Below, piece by piece: positions 1-10,026 of a DNA stretch of 64,000 nt; the first letter of the stretch is position 1; each line of letters starts with the position of its first letter. The position numbers were made by a program, and so were the translations under genes. The DNA is from Macrolepiota albuminosa (Eukaryota; Basidiomycota; Agaricomycetes; Agaricales; Agaricaceae). The notes under the pieces were generated by a model. That model searched no databases and had not been told where the DNA came from. It saw only the letters and a program-made list of their open reading frames with translations. The stretch covers positions 1-64,000 of the forward strand of contig JAMWFC010000005.1 in assembly GCA_027475525.1 (NCBI GenBank). The letters run 5' to 3'.

Positions 1-3000
1 GATTGGCCATGCCACAGCGCCTTCACGCCCTTCTTCCGAGAGCTGTAGCGTTTTTCCATTGAAAACGATGGGATCTGTCCGCAGAAGAAGTTTTCCCGCT
101 TCCTATAGAAGTAATTAAGTCAACTATCAGATCAAATGATTAACAGACTGACTGCGGCATTTTCGAGCTCGACGACAGCCTCATTCTGGTCAATGAAGAC
201 CTCTATACGTTTTACAGCTGCAAGTTTCTCGAAGACTTGTTGAAGAAGACCATCTTGTGTGTTTTCCGGAAGATTTCGAATTCGTACAGATCTATTTCGA
301 ACGTCTGCTACGCGGCCAAGACCAGAATCCGGGACCGCGTTCCTATATAAATACATTAATACCAAAGTAACGTGGTAGAAAAACAGTAGATCGGTCCACC
401 TTGTCCGGCTGCGAACACGAGAATCTGCCAGGGTGACTGCAATCCGACGTTTCTTGAGCTCATAATTGTTTGCGCCCAGGGATGCAAATGCGTCTTTCTG
501 GGAACCACATCAAGTTTTAAACGGAGAGAATAAATACTTGAAGACTCACCTCTTGCTCGTATTCAATAAATGCAAAACCCTTTGAATGGCCCTTATCATC
601 TGTTGACATTCTAATTTCTTTGATGACACCATACTGAAAAACCGCAAATTTAACAAGGTTTATGTAAATCACCATGAACAAGAAGCGTACGGTTTTGAAT
701 AATTTGTCCAAGTCGGCTTGAGTCGTGAACTTGCTGAGACCAGCAACATATATCTCTCTCTCATTCGCGTCCTGATCTGTTCTCTCCTTCTTCCGTTCTG
801 GATTAGAGATAAAAACGTTAATCTGGTGATTGGGATCAAGCTCTCGACCATGAAGTTCGAGAGCATTTTGTGCAGAAGTCTGAAAGCGTGATCAAGTTTA
901 AGTTCTGAAAGATCTTTGTATCAAGGAACTCACTGGAGACGTGAATTGCACATAGCAGAAACGTCTGGTACTTTTGTACTTTTTACTTGGCCACCGGACA
1001 TCGAATAAAGTCCCATACTGACAAAATGATTATTTTCTAGAAAGGGAAGTTCATTTCCCACCCACTTGGCCAAAGAGATCACGAATGACGGAATCATCTG
1101 CCGATTCTGGGAAGTTAGTGACGTAGAGAGTCGATTTCCACGCAAGATGAACAGCAACTTCCTGGTCACGTAATTTCTTTTTGTCCTTAGTCAGGGCTGC
1201 AAGGACGCTATCCTGGTATAAGACAAAGCTGGTCGTAAATTATAACAAGGCATTGAATAGTTAAACCATACCCGATCAGAGAATTCAACTGTGGCGACCA
1301 ATAATTCATGCATCTGAGTAATTTTGACCTCTCGAACTGTACCACACTACGTGGTCGGTGAGCATCTGTTCGTTTGGTTTGAGAGCAACACACATCTTTA
1401 AACAACCCTGTCAGTTCTTCCTCCGTGATGCCTGCCGGAAGGTTTCCGACAAAGACCGTGGAATTCTCTCGGTCCCTATTCAAAGTTGTAATGTAGAGTC
1501 AATATTGGGAAATTGTCACGAACCGCTTGAGAGCAGGAGGCTTCGGCTCTGTGTTTTGAGGGTAAGTTTTCAGATGTAACAATGTACTTCCACCTACCCA
1601 TCTTAGCTTTTTTGTGGGCCGCGACTGGCTCGTCTTCCGCTTGGCGCTTAGTACCTTGGGGAGCGAAATCTACATCTACGTCCATGGAGACATTTGTGTC
1701 GACAGTAACTGCTGTTTCTCCTGTTATAGTTGGCTCGGCTTCGAATGTGGTCTGATATGCTTGATATCCCGCATTTTCTGCCTCCTATATAGCCTTCGGT
1801 TTATATAAAGATCAATTTTGTGGCAACAAAACAGACCTTGGCTCGTCGTATATTGACCTGATATTGGGCTTGCTCCACTTTATCCAAACTTTGGTCGAGC
1901 TCATCAATGGAACCGTACAGCTGCTCAAAGTTTATCCAAGCCTCCCAGATTGCCTCTGGCCAATCGAGTTTCTTCGCATGTATATCTAAGAAAACCTTGG
2001 CCGTTCTGTCGAATTGCTGATATTTGCTACAAGGCAAATTAAAATGAAGTCACAGCAGGATATACGCATGTTAACGTACATCAAAGTTTCCGTCAATGAG
2101 GTCCATACGAGATAGCTTGATTTATTGCATTTCGCTGCAGCTTCCCAAACGCTTATAGCGTTGTCGTGGAGTTCGGCCTGATGGTACTGAAGACGGTATA
2201 TACATAGAGACATAATCAAGTGAAGATATGCATACAATCGCAGCAAGGTATTTTTCCAATCGAAATTTGGGATCCCCAGTTTTAGAGACTGTATCGAGGA
2301 TGACTATCTGAAAGAAAAGCGAAGGAAGCGACAACCAAAACGTACCTTTGCGTACCATGTCGATACCATTCTCTAAGATTCCGATCAAATTCGGTAGAAT
2401 TTCCTCTACCACCGCTGACTTTGAGGATCCAGAATGCGACAGAGTGTGATATTGAACTCACCATCAGTTTCACCCTCGATACATCTCCTCAGGTACCCAG
2501 CACGAGCAAGCACAACGGGTACAATCTGCTCAACATCGGATTGAACCAAGCCCATGCCAAGGGCCAGGTTGAAGATCTCTATCAGGATAGAATTAAGTCA
2601 ATGCAACCAGAAAGTACTTATGAGACTGCACCTGCAACCTGTTCGCCAGAACCATGGCGTTCCTTGGTCCATACATTAGAGCCTTCAAAACTCGATGTAG
2701 ACATAGACTTACCATAGCCCTCATGTAACGAGCCCAGATTTCCCCACAACCAGGCACACTCCGAATAGCTCTCTGAAAAACGCCCAATTCATTCTCTTCG
2801 CCAGCAGCATTGATTCGCTAGGAGATGTCAACATTGATCACACAGGAGCTGCATCCAGACTCACTAGAGCATCGGAAAGCCCGATCCAGAACATTCTAAG
2901 CGCCTCTTCTGCCCCGGCTTCACCATTAAACCTCCTCTTTTCCGCTTCAGCAATGGCGCGTTCATACACAGTGACCATGACGAAGAGATCAGGATTTCGA

Positions 3001-4061
3001 GCTCTCCGCTCGTATGTGATATACCGCGCATAGTCACCCAGTGAATAGTTCGATCGGACCTTTGAAGATCTAAGTTATCTCCTATGACAAGATGAGTAGA
3101 GAAACTCACCAGAGCATCTTCGAAGCGTTCTCGGCGCTCAAGGGACTTGAGGGCATGAGAACGAGCCTTGGACGCGGTGACGAGCAGAGGCTCATACTGC
3201 GCGGATGATCTGTTGTTCGTAGTAAAAGTTGAATAATATTGCAACGTTTCTTCAGAATCTGTTGACCAAAGAAATGAGCAACGAGAATGTGAGGATAGTC
3301 AAGATAGGGCATAGTACTCGAATGGGGTTGAGCAAGGCGCGTCATGAAGAAAATCTGGATGACATCTTGAAGATGATTCCTACATCGCTGAATACAGATT
3401 TGAAACATGCGAGGTGGACTCATAAACTCACTTCTCAGTTGGTCCAACCGACTCTAACTGCTGAAGTTCCCAATCTCGTTGTAAGTCCCATAATATGTGA
3501 CTCTGTTAAGCCTGCTCTTAGAAGTGCAGATTACTACTCCCATTGAAGGCTCTCACCTTCATGAGGTGTCCAATTCCCTTCTTGACTACTTCGTCGATAG
3601 CCGTCCGGGTCCAAGCTGTTGAAAACAAGTCTCCTAGAGCAGCAGGCTTGAGAATTTCGCCGGAGTAGTGTGAATGACGGTCAATAAGAAATTGTAGATG
3701 TCTCTCAAGGATGGATATAGCTGTGTGTGCAGTGTTTCGACGAGTCTTACGGAGAACGAATGATACACGTACACAAGTAGTCTGACTCTGCTCTCGAATA
3801 GAGTGCAAGAAGCTCTTCCACCCCTTCTTGCGTCTCAAGATTGACCAGCTTCTCCTTCGCATCAATCAAGATGAACCATACTTGCTCGCCTGCTGCCAGA
3901 AAATCTACCAACATCTCACAAGCTGACGTTATTTGGCTCTCCATGCCTTCGAGAGATTTCGCCAGCTGCAAATGCTGTATGTGCAGATTAATGTCATATG
4001 GTCTCTCTGATAGGTCGTTGAGAAGTTTTGCAAGAGCGTCAAGGGATCGCACTTCGTCCAT
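1..4061 (-). CDS. PRP24: Prp24/SART3-like U6 snRNP assembly protein (C-terminus off window)
   Basis: Multi-exon gene read leftward from ATG at 4061; it leaves the window at base 1, so the end is missing. Family role: these nuclear RNA-binding proteins anneal U6 to U4 snRNA when spliceosomal snRNPs are recycled. The N-terminal two thirds (4061 to about 1700) is a run of aromatic-rich helices of HAT-repeat type. Four RRMs follow, seen by their RNP2 motifs: TVFVGNLP (about 1460), TLYVTNFP (about 1125), EIYVAGLS with GFAFIEY (about 760-560) and SVRIRNLP (about 270). The HAT plus four-RRM order is that of SART3/Prp24. Short introns split the frame; the last visible one, in RRM4, is 152-103 (GTCAGT donor), after which the frame stays open to base 1. 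Exon edges in the HAT part were only partly resolved. Confidence 0.88.
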
Positions 4062-4935
4062 GACACGATTAACTGTCCCTTGACTCTTTCACTTGGATCC
4101 AAGTTATTTGATAGGAGAATCGACTCGACTCCGTCAGGTCCTTCTCAAAAATACGGGATGAAATGGTAAGTAAAACGAAATGACACGCGTCAAAAGTCGA
4201 TGCGATGTTCTGCCGTAGTGATGTGATCGCAAACCGTCAAACTTGAAGCGTCAATGCGTTTCCCATACAGAAATGGAGCTGACTGAAGACTAGATTTTTG
4301 CACAGCCACAGCCACGTGTTTAGAGTCAGTGGAAGTTCGTCCACACAGAGCCACTCCGGTGTGTCGTTACTCGACCAGAGAATGGTTGGTCGAGAATGGA
4401 ATTTATACCATTACAAGTCAAAAATAAATTGACTATGTCGTAAATCAGGCGATCATCCCACTAGGGGGACAGCTTATGACCGCGGCTGATTGCCCTTCTG
4501 AGGGCCAAATCGTCGACTCCCTGGACTCTTCAAAGTATATTATGACTTGTACGAGAGAAACGACTGTCTAGGTACCATGATTACATCGTAAGGGGGATTT
4601 CAGTGGTCTTGTCAAGCTGCAGTTTGAATTGATGCTGCGATTTCGAAGGATGATGAAACTTTGAGATGCACAAGAGCTCATTTACACCAGGTTTATCTTG
4701 CTTCGCGCCAACCAATGAAGACAGTGGAAACCATGTTCACATATACACTTGGCACTTGCAAAATAGGAGACTATAGGATAGCATGACCGTCGCGGTCCTC
4801 GTACGAACAATACAAACAACCGAGACACGAACTACATAGAACACAGGTCGCGTATCACCGATTCATGGGGACACTTTCATATATTGAATCCAAGGTCTGG
4901 GAACTCTTTTAAGGATAAGTAGAAACGATTGACCC
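4062..4935. other. Intergenic, no gene seen
   Basis: Separates the divergently transcribed PRP24-like gene and the deaminase-like gene, so it probably holds both promoters. I see no coding frame of interest, no tRNA and no repeat with clear ends. Confidence 0.5.
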
Positions 4936-6273
4936 TTGCCATGCCCTAACCGCGTGTTATCTTACTTAACCATGCCACCAAATCAAGATCGTTCGACTCT
5001 CTCAGAAATGTCCTCTACATCAGAGCCCATCACGCAAATTCAGTCTCATCTTCAAGAGGATCTGTACTTCTTGAGGTATAGATCACCCCCGAGGCTTTGC
5101 CAACGCACGAATTCTCCTCTCAAGACACGCCTGCTCGACATAGTCGCTCTGTTTTTGGCCACTGGCGAATCAAATCCCACTCTCGCCACGTTCTGGTGGG
5201 AGAAAGAAGCCAAACTCTACATAGCAAAGAGTCCACCCTCTGACAGTCAAAACGATGCCCTCGTTGCGAATGCATTTTTTGACGACTTGAGACAGGCTCA
5301 AGGCTTCGAGAGTATGATCCCTTTTCTTGCTACGTATTGCCAGGCTAGCGTCAATAAGCGAATTCGTCATCTTCGCAAGTCCCTGCCAATGGCATCACTC
5401 TTTTTCGCCGAATCCGACAATACAGAAGACCCTGTCAATCGACTGACGAACATCATCCAACCTCCATTTGCTTTCGATGATTCCGAAAACGCGATGAGCA
5501 CTTTTAAGGAGCTTGTTGTATACTCCCGAAGAGTGCTAGATGCCCACGATCTTGCCTTTTCTTATAGGTATCATAACCCAGGTGCTTGTCGTTTGCAACG
5601 ACACCTTGACAAAATGGCCCAATATCTCCGTGTCGGAGTCCTCATTAAATTCTGGAAGAAGCGTGGGAAACATATTAACGTCACCTGGGTTCCCGCTATC
5701 GAACTGAGTGGTACAGCTCGTACACTGAACATGAAAACAGTTATGGGTCGATACTTGACCGTAATTTCTGGGAAATTTGATTCGAGTCCCGAAGAACTTA
5801 GAGACCAAATAATGTGGTTTGCTATGCTGGTGGATTCCATCACAATCACTCCTCACGTCCATGCAGAAGTTAGTTTGATTCTCTATGTATCTGAGAAGGT
5901 TGGCTTGCGACAGTTGCAGGATGGTTCAGAGCTGCTCATTGGGAGCAACAAGACCAGTTGTCTGGCATGTACATGTTGGAGGAGAGAGTTCAATTCTGCC
6001 CTTGGTACGAATTGGGAAACCACTTACACCTATGGCGAAGATGCTGACGAGACGACCTGGAAAACCATCTCGAGCAACAGTGTACCACGCTTGGACTGGA
6101 GTATTCCTTATGTTGATGACGATTTGCCTCTACGTGGTGTCGATCCAGGTACACTTCGTCGTTGCTACGAAGCTGTGCTCAATGGCGTCCAGAGCGAGGT
6201 GAAAGTATTGTTTGAAAAGCACCTCATCACAGCCGATGAAAGAATCTCTTATATAAATAGCAGATCCGACTAG
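4936..6273 (+). CDS. OTT_1508-like deaminase family protein
   Basis: Intronless 445-codon ORF. From memory of the family, it resembles the fungal OTT_1508-like branch of the cytidine-deaminase fold. Residues 309-311 are His-Ala-Glu (zinc-binding His and proton-shuttling Glu), and 33 residues on comes Ser-Cys-Leu-Ala-Cys (Cys342 and Cys345), preceded by an Ile-Gly-Ser-Asn-Lys stretch; H-A-E plus C-x2-C is the zinc deaminase signature. A third Cys (347) follows at once. The upstream VPAIELSG stretch (about residue 255) recurs in the broken genes near 19.1 and 34.1-34.4 kb, so the family is multicopy here. Substrate is unknown; nucleic acids or nucleotides are likely by fold. The frame also has an ATG at 4972 (codon 13), which may be the true start. 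No signal peptide or membrane segment is evident. Confidence 0.65.
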   Translation: MPCPNRVLSYLTMPPNQDRSTLSEMSSTSEPITQIQSHLQEDLYFLRYRSPPRLCQRTNSPLKTRLLDIVALFLATGESNPTLATFWWEKEAKLYIAKSPPSDSQNDALVANAFFDDLRQAQGFESMIPFLATYCQASVNKRIRHLRKSLPMASLFFAESDNTEDPVNRLTNIIQPPFAFDDSENAMSTFKELVVYSRRVLDAHDLAFSYRYHNPGACRLQRHLDKMAQYLRVGVLIKFWKKRGKHINVTWVPAIELSGTARTLNMKTVMGRYLTVISGKFDSSPEELRDQIMWFAMLVDSITITPHVHAEVSLILYVSEKVGLRQLQDGSELLIGSNKTSCLACTCWRREFNSALGTNWETTYTYGEDADETTWKTISSNSVPRLDWSIPYVDDDLPLRGVDPGTLRRCYEAVLNGVQSEVKVLFEKHLITADERISYINSRSD

Positions 6274-6664
6274 ACATAAAATTAGACAGCTGCAGACATG
6301 ATGGACATCTTTTCTGCTCCAAGTAATTTTCAGATCTAATGTCTAAGGAATTTTCACGGGACCAATTAGAGGGGATCAAGTCGTGACCCTCACGTGCAAC
6401 GCGACCCTAGGGAGAGGAGCCCAAGTGAGATAGTCTCTTAGGGACCATAACCTCTTCCCTAGGTGAGCCTTGCACTGACTCAGTTGAGGGATTCATAACG
6501 AACGCAACCCGAAATAGATTGGCGCGACGTAACTATCTTACGTAGATATTGAACGGAGTTCATCGGGATACACCCTCACCAATTCTATCTTACAACCCCA
6601 ATTGAATTTGAATGAGTACTAAGAATGGAGGACAATCCCAATACCAGGAGATACTGATGCGTAA
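6274..6664. other. Intergenic left flank of gypsy element A
   Basis: No coding sequence recognised. The last ten bases before the LTR resemble the bases lying just inside the other LTR of element A (both tgatgcg-aa), and no target-site duplication matches the far side. Confidence 0.4.
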
Positions 6665-7618
6665 TGTAAAGTGTACTATTAATTAAAGTAGTCTAAACGA
6701 AGTCAGACTAGCTTTGTGTAATTTCGACTTTAATTCACAATGGCTCGTGGGGCAAAGTTGCGCGCACTAACACTTTGTAAAATGTAGTTGTTATAATTTT
6801 TATTGAATTTAATTTGAATGTAAATTAATTCACACTCGAAATTGGGGATGCAAATAGTATTATTACTATAAACCCGAAGTTAATCTAATCGCGTTGGCCT
6901 AAGACGTCCGCTCCCTGGGGACTCCGAGCCGTGGCAAGTCGATTACTTGCCAGGCCTCCCTGAAATCCTACTCCCTTTATACTCCTTCCTCCTATGCACG
7001 GACCAGCGCGTATTCGCGTGGTAACGAGGTATTTTGCGTGCTCGGGGACCCGGCGTGGTCTGCTGCCGGGTCTGGGCATCAGTAGAGTGTTACTGAACCC
7101 GGGTTCGTGGCTAATAGTTTCTCCCCTTTGTGGTGCGTGCTCACACCTTTTTCCGGCTAAACCTGTAGCCTGGTTACCCCTCTCTTCTTCTCTACCACTT
7201 CTCCTGGAGCCTCCGTCCTCGTTTCGTAGCGGCGCGGTCGTGGCGTATGGTCGTAGCACGATTTGTCGAGGGGCTGAGAGCGAGGTGGGGTATTGAGTGG
7301 TGAGTCGTTACTCGGAGATAAGCAGTTGATGGGATGACGCCGGATCTGATGGGATTTGATCTCGGGATGTGTCCCGAGATCTAGCCCCTGCCGAGCACCG
7401 CCACCTGTCAGCTATCTCCTTGATCGGACACTTCTGCGTGTTACTCCCTTACTGTCTACGCGCTGTTCGTCGTCGTTACACGTTGTGGGTCTTTTCTCGA
7501 GGTAAAGGCTCCCGCGTCTACAGTTTTCAACGTCTGCTTACAGTTTTCAGCAGATATTTCTATTTTTGGGAGTCTTTTTATCTTTCGCCTGCCTCGTTTT
7601 TTAGAGGCAGTCGTATCA
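6665..7618 (-). repeat. 3' LTR of element A (954 bp)
   Basis: Starts TGTAAAG and ends GTATCA. It matches 16651-16983 plus 18031-18651 nearly base for base. CpG-rich, unlike the element's coding part: about 12 CG in 7201-7300. The core (about 6850-6960) is clearly related to LTR-B. ORFs in it, such as 6885-7259 on the minus strand, overlap LTR signals and are not taken as genes. Confidence 0.92.
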
Positions 7619-7630
7619 CCTCCCCCACAC
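7619..7630 (-). other. Polypurine tract of element A
   Basis: On the minus strand reads gtgtgggggagg directly against the LTR's first TG. This is where plus-strand DNA priming is expected, and it identifies 6665-7618 as the 3' LTR. Confidence 0.75.
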
Positions 7631-7834
7631 TATGTAATGACTGTCCCCAGTCATCGTAGTCCGCTTGGTAAGCTCCTGCTTTTTTCCACTAAGCCACCTC
7701 TTCCCTAGCAGGCTAAAATTTTCTTTCGTATCTGCAGTAGATAGAAAATAAATTTCTTTGCTTTTCCCTCTCCTGAGTGCTCGATCACACCCGTACTGGC
7801 TTAAAAACGACGATGTCTGCCCTTATTGCGGAGT

Positions 7835-9112
7835 ATGGCTCCTTCTGGTGTTCCTACTGCTCCTCGCAAGTCTGCCAGTGCTAGACCGTGCCCCCAAGTC
7901 GTCATTTCGACTCCCCCCAAGCCACCTGTTCCTCCTCCACCAATCCTGCCTGTTCCGACTGATTATTATGGATTGTTCCAGCGCGTGGTCAAGCGCGACA
8001 GCAACAAGGTCATCACGTCTGTTTTCAAATACCCGTGGTTTGCAGAAGCAGCCATGGGTCTTTGTGCGACGGCCAAGTCGTTTCCCGGCACCCCTGCTGA
8101 CCGTGCCCGGTTTTTAGGTGGTGCTGGCTGGGTCCGTTTTCCCTTCTCTCTCTCCTCCTTATTTTTTTTTTTTGCCTGATGCCTCTCGCAGCGGTTTGCC
8201 GACGAGAGCACCTTTGGCCGCCTTACTGAACAGAGAGGTCTCTGTGAGACCCTCTCCGAGATCCTCCCCTCGCTTGACCGTGGCGCCGCTGATGATTCCG
8301 GCGGCGTTCAGGCCTTCTTTTCTTTCGCAGACGCCCTCATCGTCACTGGCCAGCATGAGAAACTTAGGAGGGAGCATGAGGAGGTAAGCTCTTTTCCTCG
8401 CTCATAGCCCTCCTTCGGTTCTTATTTTTGCAGGCACAGCGCCGAGCTCAGGACAAAGACGTCGAGATGCTCGGTACGCCCGCTGTTTGTCCTGTCAAAC
8501 GCCGCGCTAACGTAAGTTTTAGCTCGCAAGCTTGACTTAGTTGTGCGTCGTTTGGACACGCTGACCTTGTCTCTTCCCCCTCCTCAGGTCGAGCCTGAGG
8601 GTAAGCCTAAAGCGAAGAAGCTCAAGGTACAACCCTCATTGGGTGTGTTCCCGTCGCTTTGTTGCCTCGCTTTTGCTAAACGCCGGTTCCTCAGCTAACC
8701 ACCTCCCTGGTCATGAAGACGTGTTGGCGTTACTTTCCGAGGTCGACCACGTTCTCGACGCCGTTCAGTTAGCTGACGACGACGAGGTGGTCCCTCATGC
8801 TGACCTTCAAAAGCATTATAACGCTGTTGACTTGGCCGCGCAACACCAGCTCTTTCAACTCGACATTGCACTGCAGACATTCAAGCTTATTTCGGATCGT
8901 CGTGCACGCCTCAGCAAGACCCTGGGCCCTTCTGAGGTGGACCAAGCAGGCTCGTTACTGCACGCTCTTCAAGTCTCGCTGCCGGTATGTCTTTAATAAC
9001 TGTCACGCCTGCATCGCTTAAACCGTTTTATTCTCAGTCTGGACAGGACGAATCCAACATTGAGTTTCAAGACCTCCCGCAGGAGGGATCCAAAGACCCC
9101 GTGGCAGTATAA
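7835..9112 (+). CDS. Spliced gene of unknown function antisense inside gypsy element A
   Basis: Six exons can be joined in one frame (about 325 residues), starting at ATG 7835 and ending TAA 9110-9112. Introns: after Trp at about 8131 (gtccgt to ctcgcag), after codons Glu-Glu at about 8382 (gtaagc to ttgcag), at about 8512 (gtaagt to ctcag), at about 8640 (gtgtgt to ctcag, phase 1) and at about 8984 (gtatgt to ctcag). AATAAA follows at about 9163. The protein begins with a Pro/Ser-rich stretch, then a compact helical part and charged segments; no known domain recognised. It lies opposite to gag-pol, so the retroelement's genomic RNA carries these introns reversed and would not splice them. 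A captured host gene or an accessory element gene both fit. Confidence 0.6.
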
Positions 9113-10026
9113 GCGGCTTCCCCGTTGCAAACACCGTTTCTGTGTTTGCTTAGTGTAGCCTTAAATAAATCTCCCCTCCTCCCCTTATTCTCGAGTACCC
9201 CAATACATTCATTTGTTCCGAAACAGCGGGATTTTTAAGTCGACTTTATTATTCTATAAATTCGTTTTAAGATCCCTTTTGTTGCCGATTTCGTAGCAAA
9301 TTCCTCCCTTCTCCAGACTTGAACTCGCATGTTCGATTTTGTCAAGGCAACGGCTTAATCCGATCTTTTTCAGATTAATGGTGCCTCTGCAAGGGTTCGA
9401 ACTCGTCACTTGCCGGTACCTTTGTACGGGTTCTTTTTCCTTAGTTCTGAACATCAACACTGACTTATAAAACTCGTGTTTTTAAATGCTCCTCCTAGGG
9501 TTCGAACTCCCATACGCGGGTACCCCGTGCTTATTTATCTAGCCCAAACTTTTGTACTGTGCTCAGTTCCGAACGCGCACTTTTTAGCTTATTAAAGCAA
9601 AGCGCTGGATCTGTTCCGAGTTTCGTAAAAGTTTATTGAATAAATACGCTCCCCCTGGGCTTGAACCTGTGTGTTACCACGACTAGTTCAATTTTGTCAA
9701 GTCCTCCACTGGCTTTAGACCCGAACGTCAGCACTTTGTGCTCTTGTTCTATCATAAATTTCTATTGGTTATTGACTTAAGTTGAGGAGTATCCTCTTTT
9801 TGGTTGGTAGCTACCTTCATTAGGCTAGTACCTCCCTTGAATAGCTTTCTTTACTGCCAAAACACCTTCCCATCAGACTGTTTGAATTTTAGAATTTGAG
9901 TTGAACTTTGTTATTTCCTTGAAATATCATAGCTTCTCTTTCCTTCCCATCAGACTGTTTGAATTTTAGAATTTGAGTTGAACTTTGTTATTTCCTTGAA
10001 ATATCATAGCTTCTCTTTCTGAATTT
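9113..10026. other. Non-coding interval of element A with tRNA-like boxes
   Basis: Between the antisense gene and the end of pol. Four loosely repeated stretches each contain a B-box-like core: 9317-9327, 9394-9403 (ggttcgaact), 9499-9508 (ggttcgaact) and 9658-9668. Each is preceded by a pyrimidine-rich run. No A box or full cloverleaf found. A 77-bp tandem duplication sits at 9865-10018. Confidence 0.45.
9865..10018. repeat. 77-bp perfect tandem duplication (likely assembly seam 1)
   Basis: 9865-9941 is repeated at once as 9942-10018 without change; the period is exactly 77, as in nine other places here. Confidence 0.85.

Noticed and set aside
6885..7296. Opposed ORFs of 100-124 codons in the LTR
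   Set aside because: They lie wholly in LTR-A, recur in the other LTR with breaks, and overlap each other; LTR control sequence is the better reading.
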